Shown: in pieces, positions 34,651 to 44,190 of the stretch | Position numbering within the stretch: position 1 is the stretch's first letter | Layout of the letters: the number at the start of each line of letters is the position of its first letter | Assembly (NCBI RefSeq): GCF_023487995.1 | Contig: NZ_JAMFKN010000002.1 | Coordinates: forward strand, 124,001-188,000 | Direction: 5' to 3' | DNA: 64,000 bases | Origin: Thermohalobaculum sediminis | Lineage (GTDB): Bacteria; Pseudomonadota; Alphaproteobacteria; Rhodobacterales; Rhodobacteraceae | Notes under the pieces: generated by a model | What the model was told of the DNA's origin: nothing | The model's database searches: none | What the model saw: the letters and a program-made list of their open reading frames with translations, nothing else | Position numbers and translations under genes: made by a program

Positions 34651-35592
34651 ATGAACTTCCGGATGCTGACCGCCTTCCGGGCCGTCATGGTCGCAGGCAG
34701 CGTAACCGAGGCGAGCGCGGCGCTGGGCCGATCGCAGCCCGCCGTCAGCCGTTCGATCGCGGATCTCGAGGCGGCGCTCGGCTACCGCCTGTTCGAGCGC
34801 GTGAACCGCCGCATGGTGCCGACCGAGGAGGCGGTGCTGCTGTTCAAGGAGGTCGAGCGCGCCTTCCAGAGCCTCGACTACATCGCCGAGGCCGCGCGCG
34901 CGATCGGTGGGCGGCGGCGGCGGCATGTCCATGTCGCGGCTATGCCCGCGATCTCGTTCAGCATCCTTCCCATCGCGGCGCAGCGAATGGCCGAGGCGCA
35001 CCCCGAGATCCGAATGACGCTCGAGGTGCGCAGCAGCGACTGGGTGGTGCAGTCGGTGCTGCAACGCCAGTGCGACGTCGGCATCGCGGGGCTGCCGCTC
35101 AACGATCCGGGGCTGAGGGTGGCGTTCGTCGCCACGGCGGCGGCGGTCTGCGTGCTGCCGCGCGGGCACCGGCTGGCGGCGCTTGACACTGTTCGCCCGG
35201 CCGATCTCGCCGGCGAGCCCTTCATCTCGCTGGGCGCCAACTATCGCACGCGCCAGTCGGTGGACCGCATCTTCCGCGAGGCCGGGGTCGCGCGCGAGAT
35301 GCGGCTCGAGACCCAGCTCTCCGAGATGGCGTGCCTGCTGGTCGAGCGCGGCCTCGGCGTCGCGGTGGTGGACCCCTTCACGCCGCTCCTGCGCCCCGAT
35401 CTGCGTCTTGACGTGCGCCCCTTCCTGCCCGAGGTTCCGTTCCAGTGGGGGGCCGTGACGCAGGCCGGGCGCCACATGCCCGAGCCGGTGGCGCAGTTTC
35501 TCGACATTCTCAGGGACGCCGTGACCGGCTGCGAGACCCCGAGGGCGACCCTCGGCCCCGTCCGGGCGGCGAGTGCGGGAGAGAGCGCGTGA
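34651..35592 (+). CDS. LysR family regulator, OccR/NocR-like
   Basis: A 313-residue LysR protein. The start MNFRMLTAFRAVMVAGSVTE, the helix QPAVSRSIADLEAALG and LFERVNRRMVPTEEA-LFKEVERAF closely follow the octopine/nopaline regulators OccR and NocR as I remember them, including VAAMPAIS at the start of the effector domain. GGAAGGGAG precedes the ATG at 34651. It diverges from the oxidase-importer operon and overlaps the DadA-like gene by 4 bp (GTGA). It probably senses an opine- or amino-acid-like ligand and controls both units. Confidence 0.9.
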   Translation: MNFRMLTAFRAVMVAGSVTEASAALGRSQPAVSRSIADLEAALGYRLFERVNRRMVPTEEAVLLFKEVERAFQSLDYIAEAARAIGGRRRRHVHVAAMPAISFSILPIAAQRMAEAHPEIRMTLEVRSSDWVVQSVLQRQCDVGIAGLPLNDPGLRVAFVATAAAVCVLPRGHRLAALDTVRPADLAGEPFISLGANYRTRQSVDRIFREAGVAREMRLETQLSEMACLLVERGLGVAVVDPFTPLLRPDLRLDVRPFLPEVPFQWGAVTQAGRHMPEPVAQFLDILRDAVTGCETPRATLGPVRAASAGESA

Positions 35593-36842
35593 CCGAACCC
35601 CAGCCGCGCCGGATTGCCGTCGTGGGCGCCGGCATCGTCGGCCTTGCCACCGCGCTGAGCCTGCAGGCGGAGGGGCATGAGGTCACGCTCTGCGACCCGC
35701 GCGAGCCCGGCACCGCCACGTCATTCGGCAATGCCGGGGCCATCGTCACCGGGGGCGTCGTGCCCACCGCGACGCCGGGGCTGTGGCGCAACGTGCCGAA
35801 GATGCTGCTCGACCCGATGAGCCCGCTGAAGATCCGCTGGAGCTACCTGCCGCGGCTTGCGCCATGGCTCGTGCGCTTCCTCGACGCCGGGCGCGCGTCC
35901 AATGCCGAGCGGATCAGCGGCGAGCTTGCGACCCTGACCGGCCACTGCCTCGACGCCCACCACCGCCTCGCGCGGATGGCCGGGGCCATGGACATCATCA
36001 AGCCGGTGGGTTGGCTCAAGGTCTATCGCAACCGCGCGGCCTTCGACGGCACGGCCTATGACCGCGGGCTGATGGACCGGGCCGGGGTGAAATACGAGGT
36101 GCTCGACGCCGACGAGCTGCGGCAGCTGGAGCCGGGCCTGTCGCGCGACTTCACCATCGGCCTGTTCCAGCCGGGATCGAGCTTCGTCAGCACCCCCTAC
36201 ACGCTGAGCCAGGCCTATTTCCGCGCCCTCACCGAGCGCGGCGGGCGGCAACTGCGCGAGGAGGTGACGTCCTTCACCTTCGAGGGCGACCGCGTGACCG
36301 GCGTCGTCACGGCGCAGGGCAGGCACGCGGTGGATGGCGTCGTCGTCGCCACCGGCGCCTGGTCACGGGGCCTTGCGCGCCAGCTTGGCCACCGCGTGCC
36401 GCTCGACACCGAGCGGGGCTATCATCTCAACCTCGCCTGGGGCGACGGGCCGGTGCTGAACCGGCCCACCGTGATCGGCGGGCCGCAATTCGTGTTGTGC
36501 CCGATGGCGGACGGGGTGCGGCTCACCGCCGGCGTCGAGCTCGCGGGGCTCGAGGCCGCGCCGGACTTCCGCCGGATCAAGGCGCTGCTGCCACTGGCGC
36601 AGCAGGCGCTGCCGGGGCTCTCGGGCGAGATCACGCGCGAATGGATGGGGCACCGGCCCTCGACCCCGGACTCGAAGCCGGTGATCGGCGCGTCGCCGCG
36701 GCACCGCGGGGTGTGGTTCGCTTTCGGCCACGGCCATATGGGGCTCAGCCTCTCGGCCATCAGCGGGCAGATCATCGCCGATCTGGTCGCCGGGCGCGCG
36801 CCGACGGTCGCGCCCGAGCCCTTCGCCATCGACCGGTTCTGA
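35589..36842 (+). CDS. D-amino acid dehydrogenase-like FAD enzyme (DadA family)
   Basis: A 417-residue DAO-fold flavoprotein: FAD motif IAVVGAGIVGLATALSLQ (9-26), SFGNAGAI, LKVYRN, and the late WMGHRPSTPDSKPVIGASP with FGHGHMGLSLSAISG, all typical of DadA. It starts at a GTG (35589) that overlaps the LysR stop; GGGAGAG lies upstream. No signal peptide; DadA is a membrane-associated dehydrogenase feeding quinones. Coupled to the LysR gene, it probably oxidises a D-amino acid related to what the divergent operon handles. Confidence 0.88.
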   Translation: MTEPQPRRIAVVGAGIVGLATALSLQAEGHEVTLCDPREPGTATSFGNAGAIVTGGVVPTATPGLWRNVPKMLLDPMSPLKIRWSYLPRLAPWLVRFLDAGRASNAERISGELATLTGHCLDAHHRLARMAGAMDIIKPVGWLKVYRNRAAFDGTAYDRGLMDRAGVKYEVLDADELRQLEPGLSRDFTIGLFQPGSSFVSTPYTLSQAYFRALTERGGRQLREEVTSFTFEGDRVTGVVTAQGRHAVDGVVVATGAWSRGLARQLGHRVPLDTERGYHLNLAWGDGPVLNRPTVIGGPQFVLCPMADGVRLTAGVELAGLEAAPDFRRIKALLPLAQQALPGLSGEITREWMGHRPSTPDSKPVIGASPRHRGVWFAFGHGHMGLSLSAISGQIIADLVAGRAPTVAPEPFAIDRF

Positions 36843-36942
36843 CGCCGCGGCGCACGCAGCATGCCGGACATGACGCAGGCGTGATCGACGCGCCGGAGCC
36901 GCCGCGCTAGGCTCGGTCCTCTCAGAAGGGGAGGATACCGCC

Positions 36943-37446
36943 ATGCATGCATTCCAAACCGCCGCCGCGCTGGTATTCGCCGCGAGCCTCGGGGCGACCG
37001 GCGCTCTCGCCGCCGAGGCGAGCGCCGAGCTGAAGGACGCGAACGGCACCTCGGTCGGCATCGTGACGCTGCACGCCGTGCCGCACGGCGTCCTTCTGCG
37101 AGCGAACTTCACAGCGTTGCCCGAGGGACCGCACGCCTTCCACGTCCATGCCGTGGGCGACTGCACGCCACCCTTCGCGTCGGCCGGCGGGCATTACAAC
37201 CCGGGCGGTGCGAAGCACGGGCTCACGGCTGACGAGGGACATCATGCGGGCGACATGCCGAACCTGCATGTGCCTGCCTCGGGCGCGCTCGAGATCGAGG
37301 TCTTCAACGCCTCGCTCCGCCTCGACGATGCACTGTTCGACGCGGATGGCGCGGCGATCGTGGTGCATGAGGGCCCGGACGACTACGCCTCGGACCCGGC
37401 CGGGAACGCGGGCGGGCGCATCGCCTGCGGGGTGATCCGGCGGTGA
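36943..37446 (+). CDS. sodC: periplasmic Cu/Zn superoxide dismutase
   Basis: A 167-residue secreted SOD. A Sec signal (residues 1-23, ending ALA) is followed by the mature enzyme. Copper ligands are His67, His69, bridging His84 and His142; zinc ligands His92, His101 and Asp104; Cys74 and Cys162 form the conserved disulfide (HAFHVHAVGDC and GGRIACGVI). GAAGGGGAGG precedes the ATG. It converts superoxide to peroxide in the periplasm. It stands alone between the DadA-like gene and ilvA. All key residues are present, so it should be active. Confidence 0.95.
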   Translation: MHAFQTAAALVFAASLGATGALAAEASAELKDANGTSVGIVTLHAVPHGVLLRANFTALPEGPHAFHVHAVGDCTPPFASAGGHYNPGGAKHGLTADEGHHAGDMPNLHVPASGALEIEVFNASLRLDDALFDADGAAIVVHEGPDDYASDPAGNAGGRIACGVIRR

Positions 37447-37449
37447 ATG

Positions 37450-37477
37450 GCGCGGCGCGGGTCTGAAGGCGCCGCGC
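37450..37477 (+). terminator. hairpin downstream of sodC
   Basis: A perfect 9-bp stem (37450-37458 with 37469-37477) around a 10-nt loop begins 4 bases after the sodC stop. Only a short TTT follows at distance, so it is a weak intrinsic terminator candidate. The rest of the 263-bp gap to ilvA shows nothing else recognisable. Confidence 0.45.
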
Positions 37478-37709
37478 TGCCCGCTTTCCGGCCGGGCGGC
37501 GCGACAGACGGATGACCGGCCGACCGCCTTGCCCCGTCGACCATGGAGACGCCAGCCGGCAAGCCCTGCCGCGGGTTCTGCGCGGCCGCGAGGCCCCGGC
37601 GCACCACCGAACCCCGTTTCGTTCGCCTGACGTACCGCGCTACGCTCGCCGGTGCAGAGGGCCCGGGATTGTCCCGTGACGACTTGCCCGGTGCCGCGAG
37701 GAGCCAAGG

Positions 37710-39269
37710 ATGCAACCACCGAAGCCCCCGGCGTCACCGCGCCCGGCGGTCCCGCAGGACGCCGATCACTGGCTGCGCGAGATCCTGACCGCGCCGGTCT
37801 ACGATGTCGCGCGCCGCACGCCGCTGGAACTCGCGCCACGGCTGTCCGCCCGGCTCGGCAACCGGATCTGGCTCAAGCGCGAGGATCTCCAGCCGGTCTT
37901 CAGCTTCAAGCTGCGCGGCGCCTACAACCGGATGCGCCAGCTCGGGCCGGCCGAGCGCGCGGCGGGCGTGGTCGCGGTCTCGGCGGGCAATCACGCGCAG
38001 GGCGTGGCACTGGCGGCGCGCGAGCTGGGCATCGACGCGGTGATCGTGATGCCGCTCACCACCCCGCGGATCAAGATCGAGGCCGTCGAGACGCTTGGCG
38101 CCCGGATCGAGCTGTGCGGCGACAGCTATTCCGACGCCGCCGCCCGCGGCGATGCGATCGCGGCGGCCGAGGGGCGCACGCTGGTCCCGCCCTTCGACGA
38201 CCCGGCGGTGATCGCGGGCCAGGGCACCGTCGCTATGGAGCTGATCGCCGACCATCGCGGCAGCATCGACGCGGTGTTCGTGCCGGTGGGCGGCGGCGGG
38301 CTCTGCGCCGGGATGGCCGTCTATCTCAAGGCGCTCGACCCCGCGATCCGCATCATCGCGGTCGAGCCGGAGGACGCCGCCTGCCTCGCCGCGGCGATGG
38401 CTGCCGGGCGCCCCGTGCCGCTCGACCAGGTCGGCCTCTTCGTCGATGGCTGCGCCGTGCGGCAGGTAGGCGACATCACCTTCGCACTGATGCGCGAGCG
38501 GATCGACGAGGTGGTGACGGTCGGCGTCGACCAGGTCTGTGCCGCAATCCGCGACGTGTTCGAGGACACCCGCAGCATCGTCGAGCCCGCCGGCGCCCTC
38601 GCGCTTGCCGGCATGAAGCGCTGGGTCGCCCGGACCGGCGCCACGGGGCAGGAACTCGTCGCCGTGCTGTCGGGCGCGAACATGAACTTCGACCGCCTCG
38701 GCCACATCACCGAGCGCGCCGAGATCGGCGGCGAGCACGAGGCGCTGTTCGGCGTGACCATCCCCGAGGAAACCGGCAGCTTCCTGCGCTTCTGCCGCAC
38801 AATCGGGCGCCGGCCGGTCACCGAGTTCAACTACCGCTTCCGCGCGGCCCACTTGGCCGAGGTCTATGTCGGCATCCAGCTTGGCGCCCCCGGCGAACGC
38901 GCGGCGATCCGCGAGGCGCTGTCCGCCGCCGGCTACGCGGTGGCCGACTACACGCAGAACGAGGTCGCGCGGCTGCATGTGCGTCACATGGTGGGCGGGC
39001 CGGCCGCGGGGTTGGGCCGCGAGCGGCTGTTCCGCTTCGAGTTCCCCGAACGGCCGGGCGCGCTCTTGCAGTTCCTCGAGACGCTGGGAACGCGCTGGAA
39101 CATCACGCTGTTCCACTACCGCAACCGCGCGGCGGCCTATGGGCGCGTACTCGCGGGCTTTGCCGTCCCTTTGAACGATGACGCGGCCTTCGAGGCCGAC
39201 CTGGCCCGCCTCGGCTTCTGGTCGAGCGAGGAGACGGACAACCCCGCCCTGCGCCAGTTCCTGCTGTAA
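37710..39269 (+). CDS. ilvA: threonine ammonia-lyase, biosynthetic type (two ACT domains)
   Basis: A 519-residue PLP enzyme that deaminates threonine to 2-oxobutanoate, first step of isoleucine synthesis. PLP lysine Lys67 lies in SFKLRGAYN; the glycine loop is PVGGGGLCAGMA near 190. After about residue 345 two ACT-like regulatory domains follow (EALFGVTIPEETGSF, RERLFRFEFPERPGAL), as in the isoleucine-inhibited long form of E. coli. GGAGCCAAGG is just before the ATG. It is monocistronic by context. Confidence 0.93.
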   Translation: MQPPKPPASPRPAVPQDADHWLREILTAPVYDVARRTPLELAPRLSARLGNRIWLKREDLQPVFSFKLRGAYNRMRQLGPAERAAGVVAVSAGNHAQGVALAARELGIDAVIVMPLTTPRIKIEAVETLGARIELCGDSYSDAAARGDAIAAAEGRTLVPPFDDPAVIAGQGTVAMELIADHRGSIDAVFVPVGGGGLCAGMAVYLKALDPAIRIIAVEPEDAACLAAAMAAGRPVPLDQVGLFVDGCAVRQVGDITFALMRERIDEVVTVGVDQVCAAIRDVFEDTRSIVEPAGALALAGMKRWVARTGATGQELVAVLSGANMNFDRLGHITERAEIGGEHEALFGVTIPEETGSFLRFCRTIGRRPVTEFNYRFRAAHLAEVYVGIQLGAPGERAAIREALSAAGYAVADYTQNEVARLHVRHMVGGPAAGLGRERLFRFEFPERPGALLQFLETLGTRWNITLFHYRNRAAAYGRVLAGFAVPLNDDAAFEADLARLGFWSSEETDNPALRQFLL

Positions 39270-39281
39270 CCCCTCGGGCGG

Positions 39282-40199
39282 TCAGCCGCCGGCGGGGTCG
39301 CGCCCGTGCCGCAGGGCCATCGCGCGGGCATCGAGCACGGCGCTCGCCCAGTCGGCGGGTCGCTCCTGCGGCAGGTTGTGCCCGGCACCCTGCCAGACGC
39401 GGTGCTCGTGCGGCCCGGCAAAGCGGTGGGCGTGGTGCGCCGTGCCGGGGTTCACGCCGTCGCTTGCGCCATCGATCGTGATCGCGGGCACGGTGATCGG
39501 GGGCTGCGCCACCAGCCGCGTCTCGATATGGGCGACGGCGGGGTCGCCCGGCACAAGCCCGAAGCGGTGGCGGTAGGAGTGGATCACCACTTCGACGAAA
39601 TCGGGGTTGTCGAAGGCGGCCGCGCTGCGCTCGAAGGTGGCGGCGTCGAAACCCCATTCCGGCGACCACATCCGCCACAGCAGCCGCGCCACCGCGCGCC
39701 GGTCGCGCATGAGCCCGCGCCGACCGCGTTCCGAGTGGAAATAGTACTGGTACCAGAGCGCCGCCTCCTCCTCGGGCGGCCGCGGCTCCCAGGACCGGGG
39801 GATGTCCTGGATGTTGTAGGAATTGCCCGAGACCAGCGCCGTCACCCGCTCGGGCCACAGCGCCGCGACGATGCAGGCGGCGCGCCCGCCCCAGTCATAG
39901 CCGCCCAGCACCGCGCGCCCGATCCCCAGCGCGTCCATCAGCGCCCCGAGATCCGCCGCCAGCGCCGCCTGCTCGCCCGAGCGCGGCGTCGCCGCCGACA
40001 GAAACCGCGTGGGGCCGTAGCCGCGCAGGAACGGCACGATCACCCGCGCGCCCGCCGCCGCGAGGATCGGCGCACACTCGGCATAGGCGTGCGGGTCATA
40101 GGGAAAGCCGTGCCCCAGGATGCAGGGCCAGCCATCGGGCGCGCCGGTCTCGAAATAGGCGATCTCGAGCACGCCCGCCCGCACCGTTTTCCGCATCAT
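39282..40199 (-). CDS. alpha/beta hydrolase, epoxide hydrolase / haloacetate dehalogenase-like
   Basis: A 305-residue alpha/beta hydrolase. The nucleophile elbow GGYDWGGRAA has Asp rather than Ser, which places it with soluble epoxide hydrolases and haloalkane/fluoroacetate dehalogenases; HGFPYD is the oxyanion motif and GAGHNLPQERP holds the catalytic His. Two consecutive ATGs start the gene; the first (40199) overlaps the allophanate hydrolase stop. Translational coupling to that gene is unusual and suggests a joint pathway, perhaps hydrolysis of a nitrogenous compound. Substrate unknown. Confidence 0.82.
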   Translation of the reverse strand: MMRKTVRAGVLEIAYFETGAPDGWPCILGHGFPYDPHAYAECAPILAAAGARVIVPFLRGYGPTRFLSAATPRSGEQAALAADLGALMDALGIGRAVLGGYDWGGRAACIVAALWPERVTALVSGNSYNIQDIPRSWEPRPPEEEAALWYQYYFHSERGRRGLMRDRRAVARLLWRMWSPEWGFDAATFERSAAAFDNPDFVEVVIHSYRHRFGLVPGDPAVAHIETRLVAQPPITVPAITIDGASDGVNPGTAHHAHRFAGPHEHRVWQGAGHNLPQERPADWASAVLDARAMALRHGRDPAGG

Positions 40200-42010
40200 G
40201 GGCCTGCCCCCTGCCCTTCCTCGCGCGCCACGACGGCGCGCCAGTCGCCCAGTGCTGTCACGTCCTCGGCCCCGGCCACACCCGCGGCCTCGCACAGGAA
40301 CCCCTTGGGCGTCGTGCCGTCCCCGAGCCGCAGTGTCCCGAGGCCCAGCGGCGGCGGTATCGCCGCAAGGAAGCGCCCGACCGCGGCCTCGGGCATCGCC
40401 CAGACCTCGACCGCCACCGCCCCGCCCTCGCCCCCCGCGACCCGCACCAGCCCGGGGCGCGCGGGCGGGCCGCCCGGCAGCGCGTAGAGCCGATAGTCCG
40501 GCCGGGTGCGCGCCGCCCGCAGGAAGCGCGCGCCGAGGGCGGTCAGATCCCGGTTGAGCGCCATGCCCGACATGTGCGCGCCGAAGACCGCGATCTCGAT
40601 CTCGCCGGGCTGGGCACGCGCGGGCAGCGGTGCGGGCTCGGACACCGGCCAGCCGGTCGCGCCGAGGGTGCGTCCGCCCGCCGCCTCGAAGGTGCGCGCC
40701 ACGGAGGCAACCAGCGCATCCCGTCCGGCGGCAGCAAGCAGCGTGACGCCGCCCGGCCGGCCGTCGCCGCGCGGCGCGGTCGGCACCGCGATGCCGCAGA
40801 GGTTCATGAGGTTCACGAAATTGGTGTAGGTGCCCAGCATGCTGTTCGGCCCGACCGGATCGGCCTCGACCTCGGCGCGCGTCACGAAGGTGGGGATCGA
40901 GGGCACGCACAGCATGTCGACCTGCGCCATCGCGGGCTCGGCCGCGCGTTTGAGTTCCTCGAGCCGATAGATGCCGCGGAAGGCGTCGGCCGCGCTCAGC
41001 GCCTCGGCCTTGCCGACGATCGAACGGGTCACCGGGTGGACCGCCTCCGGGTCGCGCGCCATCAGCTCGCCGATCACCGTGTGACGCTCGGCCACCCAGG
41101 CGCCCTCGTAGAGCATCTCGGCCACCGCGAAGAAGGGCGTGAAGTCCAGTTCGACCACCTGCGCGCCCGCATCCGCGAGCGCCGCCACCGACGCGCGGAA
41201 CGAAGCCTCCTGCGCCGCGTCGCCATGGAACCTGATGCTCGCGCGGTCGGGGATGCCGATCCGCACCACCGGCGGCGGCGCGGCCAGCGGCGGCACGGCG
41301 ATGCGGCGCGAGAAGGCGTCGCCCTCGTCGTAGCCGGCCGCCGCGCGGAAGGCCGCGTAGGCATCATCGACCGTGAGGGCGAAGACCGAGACCGTGTCGA
41401 GCGTCCGGCAGGCCGGCACGACCCCGCCCGCCGAGAGCGCGCCGAGGCTGGGCTTGAGGCCCACGATATTGTTGAGCGCGGCCGGAACGCGGCCCGAGCC
41501 GGCGGTGTCGGTGCCGAGCGCGAAGCTCACGATGCCGCGGGCCACCGCGACGGCCGAGCCCGAGGACGAGCCGCCAGGCACGATCGCGGGGTCGATGGCG
41601 TTCAGCGGCACCGGGTGGGGCGTGCGCACGCCCACGAGCCCCGTGGCGAACTGGTCGAGATTGGTCTTGCCGATCACCAGCGCCCCCGCCGCGCGGAGCC
41701 GGGCAACCACGAAGGCGTCGCGCCGGGCGCGGTAGGCGAAGGCCGGGCACGCGGCTGTCGTGGGCGCTCCCGCGACGTCGATGTTGTCCTTGACCGCGAA
41801 TGGCATGCCCCAGAGCGGCCGGTCCGGATCGAAGGCGCCGAGCGCGCGGGCCTCGGCGGCCACCTCGGCCTCGGCGCGCTGGTGTAGGAAGATGCCCGGG
41901 TCTCCCGACGCCGCGATCCGGCCGAAGACCTCGGCCACGACGGCCTCGGGCTTCAGCCCCGCGGCATAGGCGGCCCTGAGCGCGCCGAGCGTGAACGGCT
42001 GGTCCTGCAT
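40196..42010 (-). CDS. atzF: allophanate hydrolase
   Basis: A 604-residue amidase-signature enzyme with the C-terminal allophanate hydrolase domain. The Ser-cisSer-Lys triad is visible: Lys74 in FAVKDN, the serine-rich loop VPGGSSSGSAV (145-153) and Ser172 in DTAGSGR. The C-terminal part from about 455 (IAVFGAHMSGMALN, LYALPGG, TPKGFLCEA) is typical of AtzF/urea amidolyase. It would split allophanate to ammonia and CO2. No urea carboxylase gene is in the window, so allophanate must come from elsewhere, for example from cyanuric acid or biuret. Coupled to the downstream hydrolase by an ATGA overlap. Confidence 0.9.
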   Translation of the reverse strand: MQDQPFTLGALRAAYAAGLKPEAVVAEVFGRIAASGDPGIFLHQRAEAEVAAEARALGAFDPDRPLWGMPFAVKDNIDVAGAPTTAACPAFAYRARRDAFVVARLRAAGALVIGKTNLDQFATGLVGVRTPHPVPLNAIDPAIVPGGSSSGSAVAVARGIVSFALGTDTAGSGRVPAALNNIVGLKPSLGALSAGGVVPACRTLDTVSVFALTVDDAYAAFRAAAGYDEGDAFSRRIAVPPLAAPPPVVRIGIPDRASIRFHGDAAQEASFRASVAALADAGAQVVELDFTPFFAVAEMLYEGAWVAERHTVIGELMARDPEAVHPVTRSIVGKAEALSAADAFRGIYRLEELKRAAEPAMAQVDMLCVPSIPTFVTRAEVEADPVGPNSMLGTYTNFVNLMNLCGIAVPTAPRGDGRPGGVTLLAAAGRDALVASVARTFEAAGGRTLGATGWPVSEPAPLPARAQPGEIEIAVFGAHMSGMALNRDLTALGARFLRAARTRPDYRLYALPGGPPARPGLVRVAGGEGGAVAVEVWAMPEAAVGRFLAAIPPPLGLGTLRLGDGTTPKGFLCEAAGVAGAEDVTALGDWRAVVAREEGQGAGP

Positions 42011-42192
42011 GCCTTCCCCTCATCCTTCGGCCGCGGCGCGCGCGCCCCGACCGCCACCGCGCCGGCGCCGCGATCGTTGCAGAGCCACGCCGGGAATTGA
42101 AGCGCGTTTCGCAACGCCGGGCGGGGTCGTCGGGTCGGGCTGGACGCGCGGGTGTAGTGAGACGGCGGCGCGGATGGGGCGCGCGCAAGAAG

Positions 42193-42216
42193 AAGGGCGC
42201 CCACAAGGGCGCCCTT
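42193..42216 (-). terminator. intrinsic terminator of the autotransporter-like gene
   Basis: A perfect 9-bp stem (42193-42201 with 42208-42216) with a 6-nt loop, followed on the minus strand by CTTCTT, 25 bases past the stop codon at 42241. Good spacing and a pyrimidine tail support a Rho-independent terminator. Confidence 0.7.
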
Positions 42217-42240
42217 TGCGTCCGATGGCCGGCCGCTAGC

Positions 42241-44190
42241 TCAGAACGCGTAGTCGAGGCGCCCCAGGAAGCCGTGCTGGGTCGAGTTCGAGGCGTAGCC
42301 GCCGTTGTATTCCAGCATGACGCGCAGCCGCTCGTTCAGGCTGACGCCGCCCAGCGCCCGCAGCCCGATGAAGTCATCGTCCGGCGACGAGAGCAGCGAG
42401 GTGAGCGCGCCCCCGTTGATCGCGACCGACTGGCCGTCGGCGAGGAAGTCATGGTTGTAGGTGGCCTCGAGCATGCCGAAGTAGATGTTGCCCTCGGCCT
42501 CCTTGCTCAGCGAGACGCGGCCGCCCAGCGTGGTCACCAGCCGGTCGTCGTCGAAGCTCGACACCGCGAGGCCGCCCGACTCGGTGAAGGAATCGACATC
42601 GTTGAAGCCGTAGGAGAGCCCCACGAACGGCCCCGCCTGCAGATCGACGCCCAAGCCCTCGTCGACCGGGAACTTGTCGAACTGGTACCCAACCTCGAGA
42701 TCGGCCGAGAAGACCATCCCGTCGGGGTCGCCGCTGAAAACCTGCCCGCCGGAGACGCGGGTCTGGTCGTAGTCGATATAGCCGAGCGAGAAGCCAAGCT
42801 CGCCATGCAGCTGGCCCATGCCGCCCATCGGCGCCGCGCCATAGGCGTAGATCGACCCGGTATAGCCGTCGGCATCGACATCGCCGGCATTGGCATCGAC
42901 ATCGGCGCTGACCCGCTGGAAGCTGAAGGCCGCGCCCACCGCGATGTCGGCACCGCCGACCATGCCGGCCGGAAGCTGGTAGTCCGCACCGATCGTCACG
43001 CCGCCGCCGGTGTAGTCGAACCCGGCGCTGCTGCCCTTGCGGTCGAAGTTGCCGAACTCGCCGTTCACCGCGCCATAGACCCGGAGCGGGATCTTGCCGA
43101 GCGAGGCATCGAGGCTCATGACCTGCGAGTTCTCGGACATCCGCGCGACCTGCTCGACCGCGATGCGTGCGCCCGGATCGACGGTGGTGAACTGGCCGAC
43201 GACGCGGCGGTGGCTGTTCATGATCAGCGCGGCGACGTCGCGATAGACGTTCAGGAAGCCGTGCGGGTTGCTCCCGCCGCCGTTGATCGGGGTGCCGCCA
43301 ACGCCGGCGAAGGCGAAGATGAAGGTGTTCGGCGTGCCCTCGGTCGCGCCGCCCTCGGTATCGGGCTGTCCGAGCGAATAGACCTCGGCGCCCACCGCCG
43401 CCAGCGCCGCCAGGGCTTCCGCTTCGCTGCCCGCGGCGCCGTATTAAATCGTGAAGGTCTGCACCTCGCCCGGGGCGAGGCCGCCGAAGTCGAAATCGAA
43501 CACCGCGCCATGATCCGACGGCCCGTTGTCGACGAAGTCCGTGTTCACGGTCTCGGGGTTGACCGAACCTGCCGGAACGTTGGGATTGCCATCGGCAAAG
43601 CCGTTGTCGCTGGAAAAGATCAGGTTCGTGGCCGAGGTGCCCTGGATGGTGACGAACTCGTCGAACTCGGTCGGCGGCACGTCCCAGTCCATCGCGCGGC
43701 GGTAGACCAGACGGACGATGCTCTCGGTGCCGATGTTCGTGATCGTCACGTCCACCTGTTAGAGGTTCGCGGTCGCCGCCGCGGGGCTGTAGGCGTGGGT
43801 GACGTTCAGGATCTTGTCGCCGTTGCCGACATCGACCGACGCGACCGCCGAACTGCCGGCGGAGCCAAGCAGCGTGCCCGTCCCGTCGACCGTGAGGTTC
43901 GCATTGAAGAGGTTGGCGTCCGAGAAGGCCTCGCCCGCCTTGCCGAAATAGTCCGTTCCGAGATCCGCGACGCCCCAGCCCTCGCAGAAGCAGCCGGGCG
44001 CGAGGGCTTCGCCAAACGTCGGAATATAGGTCAGGCCAATGAAGCCGGATTCGCTCGAGACGATCAGGTTCCCCTGGGGGTTGACCCCGAGCGCGATCAG
44101 GCCGTTGTCGATCAGGCTTTGCGCCTGAGCGGCGCCGGCCATGACGCCGGCGAGAGCGGTGCTGCACAGAAGGATTCTAACAGGCTTCAT
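42241..44190 (-). pseudogene. autotransporter-type outer-membrane beta-barrel protein interrupted by two in-frame TAA codons
   Basis: One continuous 650-codon frame. It opens with a Sec signal (MKPVRILLCSTALAGVMAGA, cleavage after AQA, residue 23), has a passenger with MDWDVPPTEF and DHGAVFDFDFGGLAPGE, and a C-terminal beta-barrel of roughly 270 residues with alternating aromatic strands that ends in DYAF, the usual terminal Phe. Codons 144 (43759-43761) and 249 (43444-43446) are TAA. There is no frameshift, and the ribosome binding site (GGGGGGAA), signal peptide, barrel and terminator are all intact. At both sites relatives that I recall have an aromatic residue (contexts ANL-stop-QVDVTI and TFTI-stop-YGAAG). 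Either a recent double nonsense pseudogene or a read-through/recoded gene. Confidence 0.75.
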
